From Onchocerca volvulus (taxonomy: Eukaryota; Nematoda; Chromadorea; Rhabditida; Onchocercidae), in NCBI GenBank assembly GCA_000499405.2, contig HG738140.1, positions 11,807,560 through 11,871,559 on the forward strand: DNA of 64,000 nt, written 5' to 3'. Under the pieces are notes generated by a model. That model was not told the origin of the DNA, did not search any database, and was given only the letters and a program-made list of their open reading frames with translations. Numbering within the stretch: the first letter of the stretch is position 1; each line of letters begins with the position of its first letter. Position numbers and translations under genes: made by a program. Of this stretch, positions 50,501-60,900 are shown in pieces.

Positions 50501-53500
50501 TGTATGATTTATGGTTCTAAATGTTAAAGGGAAGAATGTGGGTCTGGCTCCATCATTCTACAAATATGAAGCTTTTCAGTGAAAACAAAGAAAATAGTGA
50601 AAAATGTACCTGTTGGTACGTCGGCATATCAAGCTGAATGGATTATTAATGATGAAGATGAGATATCTGATGAAGAAATTGAGGTGTTTTATTATTTTTT
50701 GAAATGGAGTGATACTATTAAATCCACAAATTTTTCCATATAAAGATGAGAAAAATATTTTCGTGATCCACTCACGTATTTTCTTTGATCTCTGAAAACA
50801 AATCCCAGCTGTTAAAAGTAGCTATAAATCACTACCGATTAAAATAAGTATAAATGTGAGATTAAAAGTAGGTCTGTGAAACTCATGGAGTTGCAAAAGC
50901 AGTATTACGGTTTTTAAATATGTGATTCTTTCTTAAACACTGTTCACAGCTGAAGAAAACAACACGATTTTTTTTAGGATGATCTAGAATACAATAATGC
51001 TATGGAAGAAGCAATAAATGGCGGGGAATCAGATTGCGAGAATGGAATGGAAATAGAAAAAGTTCGTTTTCACTTTCGCAGGATCAAAGTTCATTCATCC
51101 CTTCAATTTAGCTCCAGAAGAAAGCGAAATTAGTTTGTTTCAATAAATTTTATTTTCAATATTTAGATGAGCGTTATTAGTGATACTGAAAGTTCCACGG
51201 ATATTAAAGAGGAAGAAATCAATATGGCAGAAGTGGAAAAATACCGAAAAGCCCGTGAAAATGAGCAGTTCCCGGATGAAATTGACACACCGATGGATGT
51301 ACCAGCCAGAATTCGTTTCCAGAGATACCGTGCTTTAAAAAGTTTTAGGTTTCTTTATTATTTTGATGATATTTTCCAAATGACTAAGAAACTAAATCTT
51401 TGAAAAGTTTTATGCATGAATACCGATATAATTTCAGAACATCACCTTGGGATCCACTTGAAAATCTTCCGAAAACATATTCTCGAATATTCAAATTTTC
51501 GAATTATCGGCATTCCAAAAAAATCGCATTGTCAAATATTGCAACTAAAATTGAAAATAGCCCTCCACGAGGTGCATTCATTTCTATTTATATATCCAAA
51601 GTCCCCGTCAATTTTATAGGTTTGTTTATTTTACGCCTTTGTAGCTAATATCTCTTTACTGTTTCCACATTTTATTTTATTTTTGGTCTTGTTACTCAGG
51701 CAACCAAAAAAACTATTAGTTTTTTTTATTTGCAAAAAAAAGTAATAAATTTATAATGAGACCACTGCTAAAAATTGGATCCTTCATTATGAGAAAGCTA
51801 CGATGATAAATTGAAGAGAAAAATTTGACCCGATTTAAAAGAAAATTAATTATGCTAACAATTTTTTCTCATCAGCTGTATTTCTAATCCTTCATGATGA
51901 ATTTTTCTTCTTTTTTGGCCGATGATACAAATGAATTTCGTATTACCAAAAATCTATTTCTGGGAGGCATCATTTTGTTAGTTTGATAATGTGGTAAATG
52001 ATTCTGTGATTTTTAGGGAGATCTGAATACTCCTTTATTAATTGTTTTTCTTATTTTTCCAGATGTTTGGCCGCGTAGCACACCGTTAATAATTTATGGA
52101 TTGTTGGCTCATGAACAGAAGATGTCACTTGTTAATATGGTGCTTAAAAGACATCCATCCTGTACAGTACCAATACCAAACAAGCAGAGATTGCTATTTC
52201 ATGTAGGTTATCGGCATTTTGAAGCCGAGCCTCTCTTTTCTCAGCACATAAATGGCGACAAGTTCAAGGTAATTTTTGAATTTCGGTAAAGTGATGCTTT
52301 TAGTACTTTTACTATTTGTTGCTGCTGACATACATCATTTACGTTGATAAGCGGTTATATGTCACTAATAAGCAAGCATATATTAATGTTAATTTTAATT
52401 ATTTTTTCCAATAACAAATCGAAGAATATGATTAATTAGCTAGACCCGGCCACGCTCCGCATAGCCAATCCAGCTCGCTTCGCGTATCTAATTCCAGTAG
52501 TCTATATAAATAAAATGTCAATGTTCATTTTTTCAAAATCTTGAATTCTGAAAGTTCTTAAACACGCGCCTTATCTATATTAATTCAAAATCTTAGATAT
52601 CGGAAAGTCCTTACCTATTGCTTTGAAAATTTGACACAATGTTGCATTCGAGTACGCGTATATTTTTATACACGCGTTGCTGTAGCTCAGTCTAACTAAG
52701 TGGAAAAAAACAAAAGAGGAAACGCATGTTTCTAGTGCTAGGAAAAAAGCTGATATTTTGTAATTTGATTTGTAGTTTAGTTGGACTGGAGATTGATTCT
52801 TGCTATTATGATTCGGCTAGGTTAGCAACAGGTATGAGGAGATATTTTGTGTCTTGTGTGACAGAGATGAATGCTGTTGAGAAAGGTTTTATTGAGTGAT
52901 GAAGAGTGATTTGCCGTAACAAACAATTATCAGTGAACATCTAGGCAAATTGTTTGCTGGATGATTCCTTCCTTTGTCGCTGATAGAAAAGAATACTATT
53001 CAAGTGAATTGTCGAATTGTTGCTAGTTTTGCGTCGCTCTGAACTGTCGAACTAGAACCCTTGGAGCTCCGGATGTTGCTGTTGCTGTGTCGATCTTTGC
53101 CGTGTATCTGTGAATTGGAGCGTTCTTGGTGGTAAACATATTTGTCGTCACTTTTGAATCTATATCGTGCTACTTCACTTTTAGTATTTCTTGATCAGTC
53201 GTCAAACATGACTCCATGTTCAGCAGTCACATGATTAAAATTGTTTTGCATTCTGGTACAACCCAGCTGGTGATTATAATTTGAGCCCGCATATTTTCAT
53301 CGGCACTATGACTGAAGTATGTCTTTATTGCAAGGCTCTGAAATTTAATAGAGAAACGAAAGAAATGTATTACATCATCAGAAAAGTAAACTAAACTGCC
53401 TTAACTTGAAGAACCAGAGTCATTAAAAACTTTGCTCGCTGGATATACCGCTGAATCAAAGCGTTTCCTAGCTAAAATCAAGAAATACAACTCGTACTTC

Positions 53501-56500
53501 CAAGCTAATCAAGAAAATGCCACGTTCTTTCGGCGCAGAAATCGTAACGTTGTGACAAAAAATATGATACATAGATCTTGCGAAGCCAAATTCACTACGC
53601 ATGATAGACGGAAAATGCTCTGATCGATATCCTCGAGCATTCGTATCCAGTACAGTTACAAGAAACGATAGATATCCTTTATACAGAAGAAGATCAGTAG
53701 AAGATGGCGGCGAATTAGCAACCATGCAAATTTAGAATGGTGACATCGAATTAGATAATCGGTGGGTTGTTTTATATTCGCCTTTGCTATTAAAAGTATA
53801 CAAAGCGTACAGAAGCATGTAATACTGTAACTCCGTCAAATCGATCAAATGCATTTGTAAGTACGTGAATAAAGGCAGCAGCATGGTACTTTTTGGCGTG
53901 CAGCCAGAAAGAAGTGATAGGAATGCAGTATTACATATCGATGAAATCGGCAGTATCAGATTGGAAGATATGTAAACAGTAATGAACCTGCATGGCGAAT
54001 TCTTTCATTTCCTATACATGAACGAAGTCCAACTGTTGTCACTTAGCAGTACATCTAGAAAATGGACAATATGTTTTTCACAGCTGCAAATACGCAACAA
54101 ATAGCCCTGAATCTACCGGCTACAACGTTAACTGCTTTCTTCACATTATGTCAAACTGACGCATTTGCGAAAACACTGTTATATTCGGAAATGCCCATGT
54201 ATTACACATGAGTGCGAGTAGACAATCATTTGAAAGACGCAAGGGAGGAGGACCAGTTGACGGACAACCTGGTATATTCAAACAAACTACGATAGGCGGA
54301 TTGTATACCGTGCATCCTAATCAAGACGAATGCTTCTTCCTTCGCATGTTATTAATAAATGTGCCCGGTGCAATCTCTTTCCAACAATTAAAAATTGTCA
54401 ACGGCGTTACACATCCTTTTTTTCTGCAGTACATGTCAAGCTTTGAATTTATTGGAGAACGATCGACACTGGAATGTATGCATCAATGACGAATGCAACT
54501 CGTTACATCGAAATCAAATTCGTACATTGTTTGCAATCATATTGATCGTCTACTCTCCTTATCTCCAATACAGTTTGGGAGAGATTTAAATCGCATATGG
54601 CTGAAGATATTCTTCATCGAATACGCAGCGAAAATTCAAACACGAATATGAATTTCACAGCAGAGATCTACAATGAATCGTTTAATCGGGATTGCTATTA
54701 CCGAATCGATCTGCTGCTGCTTCGTTCGATGTAGAATTGCATCTCGAACAAAATTACAACATGACCCATCTTTTGAATTATGTGCGAGCAAATATTCACA
54801 AGCTAACGTTTGAGCAAGAAGGCATTTACGATCAATAATGCAAACTGTCAATAAGGGAGTTGAAGAAATCTTTTTAGATGCGCAAGGAGGGACTGGTAAA
54901 ACGTTTTAATTAGATTGATTCTGGCAGCAATTCGATCCCAAAATGATACAGCCTCAGCTCTTGCATCGTCCGAAATAGTTGTAACATTGTTACCAAGTGG
55001 ATGAACTGATCATTCCGTTTGAAATTGCCACTGAGCATGCAATAAATTGAAATTCCCACATGCAACATTTCCAAAATATCGAGCTTGAGAAAAGTATTGC
55101 AAAATGCAAACTTATTGTTTGGGATGAATGTACAATGAAGCACAAAAAATCGGTCGAGGCTCTTGATCGATTATTGCAAAATGTACAATGAAGCACAAAA
55201 AATCGGTCGAGGCTCTTGATCGATTATTGCAAGATTTGCGTGTAAATACCAGACATTTGGAAACGCATTAATATGGTTGGAAGAAATTTCAGGCAAATAT
55301 TTCTCTATCAACACCAACGAACGAAATGAATGCTTGCCTGAAATACTCTACTTTGTGACGATTACGTAAAGACATTAGAATTAACTACACATAAACGTGT
55401 CCAACTGCAAAACGATCGATCAACTGCGATATTCTCACATCAGTTGCTGGAAATTGAGAACGGGAAGGTGCCAGTTGATCTGACAGAATGAATTTCACTG
55501 CCTCATAACTTCTGCAATTTAGTAACGTCAAAAGAAAGGTGGTTGAAAAAGTATATCCGGATATTCAACCAACTGCAAGAATCGCGATTGGTTGAGTGAA
55601 TGAATTATTCTTACGGCCAAAAACAAAGACGACCGACGAACTTCACAGTATTATTCAGTCTAATATTCAAAGCGAGGCAGTAATATATAAGTCCGTCGAT
55701 AATTTTGTGGATGCAGATGAAGCGGTTAATCATCCAATAGAATTTTTGAATTCACTCGGTCTGCCACGGACGCCAACGCATGTACTGCAATTGAAAATTG
55801 GCATGCCAATTATCATGTTGCGAAATATCAACCAGCCAAAATTTTGCAATGGTACGCAGCTTGCACTAAAAAAATTAGTGAGCAATTTCGTAAAGCAACA
55901 GTCTTGACAGGACCTATCAAACAGATATGCCATTTCAGTTTAAAAGATTGCTATTCCCAATTCGATTGGCATTTGCATTCGCCATCAACAAAGCTCAGGG
56001 TCAATCTTTGAAATTGTGCGATTTCGCATTAACAATTATATGTTGCTTGTTCTAGATTCGTCAAAACCAGACAATTTTTATGTCCGCACAAAATAACAAA
56101 AAATATTGTATACCGTTCAGATAATTGAAGATTCAAGAAATGCAAAATTGTATTGATCAGCAGTCAATCCTTAATGTGTCAAATTATCTTAGCATAATGG
56201 CACACTGCAGATATTAAGGATTTGCCCGGTGAAATCCCTAAAAGGGGACTAATTTATCGACAAAATTCCTAAAAATGGACTATCGAGCAACATATTGGAC
56301 AAGGAGGAGAGAACTGATAATCAAGGAAAAGAAAGAGAGAGAGATGGGAGATAGATGGAGAGTGGGAGAAAGAAAGGAAGATGGAGTCAATAAACCCTCC
56401 TCCTCACTTACTTACTTTTAGTTGTCACGGACGTGAAGCGTGAAAAAAGTAAATATGTATATAAAAAAACACGCGCCTATTCGAATACGAGTTTGTATCA

Positions 56501-57970
56501 AAATTTGAAAGCAATCGGTAGAGGAATCCCGGAGTTTTTCCATTTATAACAGGGAGCATTTATATTTTTATTCATATAGATTAGTAATTGAATAAGAAAG
56601 GAAAAGTTCCATTTTTAATATAAATTAATTGTAAATATCAATTATCAGAATATGTTAATGACATGTCGCTGACGGTTTAATTCAAATTATTGAGAATTTA
56701 TATAACTTCTTTGGAACTTTTAATTTATTTGAAAATATTCCAAGTGCAATATTTTTCATGCTTGCAGATGGAACGGTTCATGCCGAATGATGGCACATTT
56801 GTTGCATCGGTATTTGCACCATTAATGTTCCCACCTGTTCCCGTCTTGGTTTATCGATTAGATAACCGAGGAAATCGGCAACTTGTCGCAACGGGTGGAG
56901 TGCTAGATATCAATCCGGATCGAATCATTCTTAAACGCATCGTTCTTTCTGGACATCCGTTTAAAATCAATCGAAGGAGTGTCGTTGTACGCTACATGTT
57001 TTTCAACCGCGGTAAGTTTTCTTTTCTTAAGTTTTGAAAGATTGTGCTAAAATCATGAATGCCAGGCAAAAAATTTGACAATTACTATTCAGCATTTGTT
57101 TATCAATGGACTTAATCTTTGCTAGATACTTGCTTAATTACAAGGTGCCAATTGAAGTTTCGGTAATAATGAAATGATCTTTTTTTTGTGCGCTTCAATC
57201 GATATATACTAGCAGAATTCTAGTGGTCCTATAAAAATTTTTTTCTTTTTTTTTTTAATATAGAAATTTTCTACTTTTTATTATTAAGTATTTTAAAAGA
57301 ACGTCACATTGATAAATCACTATTCTTTATTTCTTTTCAGACGATATTGAATGGTTTAAACCTGTGGAATTGCGTACACCATCTGGACGAAGAGGACACA
57401 TTAAAGAAGCATTAGGTGATTTCTTTTTTAAATGATTATTTCAGGAATTTTAATGCAGCAAAACTTGCCTGAAAAGTTTGGAGGGGGAAGAAAAAAAAGT
57501 TTAAAGACAGAAAAACAGAAAAGCTTCAGTCCGCTCTACCAAATCTTCCATATTTTGAAATTTCCATCATTTAAACTTTAATCCGAAATAATTTGACAAA
57601 AGGGTTAAACAGAACGACGGGCGTAATAATTTTTTTTGGAAGATTAAACCTATTAATGTCAAAAATCCTTTTATAGAACTTCCGCGTAATATGATGTATC
57701 GATCTGTTCAGCAGTTCTGTTGATTTTAGAGATTTTAAAACAGATTATAGAATTTAAATGGAGCGATCTCATATGATTATTAAATTATTTTTTATTCCTA
57801 TTTCAGGAACACATGGGCATATGAAATGTATATTCGATCAACAGCTAAATGCGATGGATACAGTGATGATGAATCTTTATAAACGTGTTTTTCCGAAATG
57901 GACATACAAACCTGTCATGCTGTATTCTTCATCTGAATCGCCTAATGCATCTGAATTAATGGAAATATAA
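47505..57970 (+). CDS. TSR1: Pre-rRNA-processing protein TSR1 homologue
   Basis: Cytoplasmic/nucleolar GTPase-like factor needed for late 40S subunit maturation; TSR1 itself lacks GTPase activity. Fifteen exons join in phase: 47505-47604, 47839-47999, 48298-48413, 48764-49033, 49249-49402, 49709-49852, 50154-50295, 50580-50683, 50978-51061, 51167-51348, 51438-51619, 52063-52268, 56768-57011, 57341-57415 and 57807-57970. The product is 775 residues, against about 800 in human. The start [20 protein letters not shown] is the family N-terminus. Other blocks are [118 protein letters not shown] and [10 protein letters not shown]. Intron 12 (52269-56767) contains a decayed Helitron, but the flanking exons still join cleanly. 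Confidence 0.95.
48530..48551. repeat. (AT)n microsatellite in TSR1 intron 3
   Basis: A run of alternating TA of about 22 bases. Confidence 0.85.
53270..56060 (+). pseudogene. Decayed Helitron Rep/Pif1-helicase gene
   Basis: Remnant of the rolling-circle transposase-helicase, broken by stops, frameshifts and deletions. In order: a short Cys segment with [11 protein letters not shown] (about 53311), [20 protein letters not shown] (about 53430), [13 protein letters not shown] and RYPLYRRRS (about 53610-53695), then [31 protein letters not shown] (about 53822-53881), which is the Rep motif-3 region, and the Pif1-like helicase. The helicase has a Walker A GGTGKT at about 54886-54903, a Walker B with IVWDECTM at about 55110-55135, and the terminal [12 protein letters not shown] at about 55985-56020. 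Known Helitron proteins are around 1,500 residues; here the catalytic Tyr region between Rep and helicase is shortened. Stops follow the Walker A directly. It cannot encode a working transposase. Confidence 0.85.
55128..55233 (+). repeat. 53-bp tandem duplication in the Helitron helicase remnant
   Basis: Copy 1 is 55128-55180 and copy 2 starts at 55181; both begin ATGTACAATGAAGCACAAAA. The copies are essentially identical. Because 53 is not a multiple of three, the duplication itself shifts the helicase frame just after Walker B. Confidence 0.9.
56423..56438 (-). repeat. Subterminal hairpin of the Helitron-related family
   Basis: On the minus strand it reads TTCACG-TC-CGTGACA, followed by ACTAAAAGTAAG. 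It is the same hairpin block as at 15723-15738 and 16793-16808. Confidence 0.65.
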
Positions 57971-59362
57971 TTTTCATTGATGATATTTTTCTAAATCATG
58001 TTATTGTTAGTGTTTGAATTTTGAATGAATGGTTAAAAGCTATTCGGATTCTGTTACTTTAAAATTTAGCGATGGTTATTCGAAATTTCTTGCTTCAAAT
58101 TTTGTGAATTTTGTAGGAGCTCAAATCTATCATGTATAAAATTCAGCCATTATGTACAAAATGATATTAAACTTCTAGAAATAGCTTGTTTGGGATGCTA
58201 AATTTGAGCAGCTAGTTCTGAAAATTAATATCATTTTAATCAGTGATAGATTAATACTAGCCAAATGTAATTTGAAATCATTAATATTGAGCTTACTCAA
58301 TACTTTTTCTGATTTTTAGACATAATCTATGATCCAAGTTCTCAGTCATTTTGGATTATTTTTGGCCTAGTTCATTATTCAACATACAGTGGAATAGAAC
58401 TTTCTTCATTATCTTTTCGACTGATATATTTAAGGCGTTCTTATATATTTCTGGCGATATCAATCTTTTCCAAAAAAGGTTGAAAGCAGGAAATATGCAT
58501 AACCAAGTATTAGCATTCAAATCGTGCTTTTACTGTATTTGCTGTTGTCAATTCTTAATTTTGAATTTTTGCGATTTCAGATTCTGCAAGAAAAAAAAAA
58601 TAGAAAAATCTTGATTTTGTTTGTTGCTTCTTTTTCGAAATGATGAATAATTCTTATATTTTATGTCAACGATTAAAAAAAATCATGGTATTCTATTCAA
58701 TGGTTTTTTAAAATAATTGCACAAGACCATAATAAATCTCGAACATTTAGATACACTTCTAATATATTTTTGTTTTCCATATCAATGACTCTCACCTGAT
58801 TCATTATCCTCTCCTGAGTTATTTTAGTTCCTTAATATTGGTAGCGTAGCATTTAATTTGTCACAGAATTCAATAACAAAGAATATCACAGTAGTTATTT
58901 ACTACAAAAAAATTTAGAATTAAATGTGTCATTATAGATCTGTTTAGTTCATGAACTAATTCTCAAACACTGTTGACTAAATAATAACTTGACAGTACTT
59001 TGAATAATTTCGCATCAATTTAGAAAAATTATGAGAGGAATTCTTTGCGAGGGAAGGGATTGTAATGAAAATTGCTTGGAGGAAGCAATCATATTTTAAA
59101 GAATTTGATAAATTATATATGGAAAACTATCAAAGCTAGTGATTTAACATTTAAACTACTGACTAATGCTGGTACTGAATTTCGCCATATCAGTTACTGG
59201 AATTGGATCTGGCATCGTATAGCGCACTGAAGTAGATTTGACAAACTTGAAAGCCAGCAAATGATAAAACGTTTTGTAGTTAATTTCAAATATCACCGTA
59301 TTTTCAAGATTGTGTCACCAGAGTAACTTCAGTGCTGGATCAATGTCATCTGTTTTCCGATA
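57971..59362. other. Intergenic, TSR1 to small gene
   Basis: No supported coding. The 87-codon frame at 58351-58614 is low-complexity and unlike any family I know. Candidate acceptors (TTTTCAAG at about 59309 and AACTTCAG at about 59330) precede the next gene. Confidence 0.4.
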
Positions 59363-60084
59363 ATGGATCAGTCGAATGAAGGTAAGTTTTATATTACAAT
59401 AGTGGTGATGCTATCAATAATGGGAATTTTTATGTTTCAAAATTCCATTATTAATTTCTGTTTTTTCATGCAATTTTCACTCGATTAACGAGTCGTTAAT
59501 TCTTAAATTCCCTACATAATCCAGCTCTATTTTCACATTCTACATATTTCAAGTTTCCTTATATCTCAAATATATGTTGAAATAACTCTTCAGTTGATAA
59601 ACTAAGTAATGCGTGCAAAACAACAATCATTCAGAATGATATTGAAACTAATAATCCTTTTAAAAATTTTGACTGCTATTAGTCTACTCTATTACTTTCA
59701 TAATTCAGAGTATAATGTTTTAACATTGTTAATTGGTTTGATGGATGCATGATAGTTCTTAAAATCCTTAAGAAAATTTTCTATTTGTAGAATATACTAC
59801 AGCAGAAGTACGTCGTTTTGCATCATTGCTGCGTGGACTTAACGTTATTGATGACTGTCGCAGAAAAACGGGACGAAAATTTATTCAGATTCAGGTATGT
59901 GAATATTTGAAATTTTGCAATGTTTAACAACATATTTACTCATATATATGTATGACTTATGTCTAGGATCATTACATATTACATTATATTTTAGAAAAAA
60001 TTAGGAAAAGAAGATGTGAGAGGAGAATATTTAAGGAAAGTGGATGATAGGCTACAAAGTTTTAAGCAAGTAAAAGTAGTATGA
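59363..60084 (+). CDS. Unrecognised small protein, 70 residues
   Basis: Three exons join exactly in phase through canonical sites: 59363-59381 (GAA-G then GTAAGT), 59791-59894 and 59995-60084, stop TGA. The product starts MDQSNEEYTTAEVRRFASLL, continues with RGLNVIDDCRRKTGRKFIQI and ends in a charged segment with GEYLRKVDDRLQSFKQ. It is hydrophilic, rich in Arg/Lys, with likely helices and no signal or membrane segment. Phase agreement at both introns is the main evidence that it is a real gene. I do not recognise the family, and the size fits a small subunit or adaptor. It converges with the kinase gene on the other strand, with an 0.8-kb gap. Confidence 0.6.
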
Positions 60085-60900
60085 TCCTAAACGAAACAAC
60101 AGAAAGGAAAGGGAATGGGGAAAGAATAATAAAAAATATTTTCATTTTTTCTCTGTTGTTTGGAATGAAAAATAGAACAATGATTTTGATATCAAGTAAA
60201 ATTATACAGTTATATAAAAACTAAAAGTTATGTAATATTATACGGTGGTACAACTGATTCCACTTTCCTTGCATTCCATTGTTATTACTGGTAGATGAAA
60301 CCAGGGTAAATTCATCGCCTGTAATCGCTGGATTATTAAAATTTATTTAGAATACCATTGATATACTTATTATATAAATAAAATGTAATAGCCAAAATTG
60401 TGGATGGCAAGTTATATATCTATTTCAAATAGACATTGTGGTGAATTCTCTAACATGGAAGCTCAAGTTATCACAAAGTTGCTGCATAGAAATTAATGAT
60501 GAACTTTTTTCAAGTTTTCATGAAGTTATGGAAAATACTCAGTTGTTATAAAGAAGTAAAATAGTTCATGAATAGAAACTAAGTGAATTAAGTAAATAAA
60601 TTATGATAAAGAAATTGTCGTTAAAAATGAATTTGTGGTTATCATTTACAAAATACGAAAATGGTGCAGAGAAATGGCTTTTTAATTCATTATCGTCCTT
60701 CCGTAGATAATAAAGTAATACTTTACGGCGACAAAATACTTGCAATGTAAGAACTATGGTTTATACTTGCAATCGTGAGCGCTTTTTTTTCAATTTTTTT
60801 TCAACCTAATTTTCTTTAAAGCTGCTAACATTGAATTTAAGACAGAAGAAACGAAGCTAAGAGAAAAAAAACTAAAGATTGCCATCTTTCCGGGAAGCAT
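60085..60900. other. Convergent intergenic region
   Basis: Lies between the 3' ends of the small plus-strand gene and the minus-strand kinase. AT-rich, with several AATAAA/TTTATT-like motifs expected of two overlapping 3' regions. No coding signal. Confidence 0.4.

Larger units (their letters stand above)
52436..56580. mobile_element. Degenerate Helitron insertion(s) in TSR1 intron 12
   Basis: About 4.1 kb, visibly less AT-rich than the surrounding intron. Read on the minus strand, it begins at 56580 with TCTATATGAATAAAA, a Helitron-type 5' TC end preceded by host A. It ends at 52436 in CTAA followed by host T, just after a GC-rich stretch (CGCGAAGCGAGC ... GCGGAGCGTGGCCGGGT). This fits Helitron rules: A-T target, 5'-TC, 3'-CTRR. 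Yet the Rep/helicase remnant inside runs on the plus strand. A second 5'-like end, TCTATATAAATAAAATG, starts on the plus strand at 52501. So a plus-strand element may be nested in a minus-strand one, or the ends are shared. A motif with TTTGAAAATTTGACAC and GCATTCGA is present in inverted orientation near both ends (52613-52660 and 56471-56520). Confidence 0.75.

Noticed and set aside
58351..58614. 87-codon frame after TSR1
   Set aside because: Low-complexity Phe/Ile/Cys-rich peptide typical of translated AT-rich DNA.
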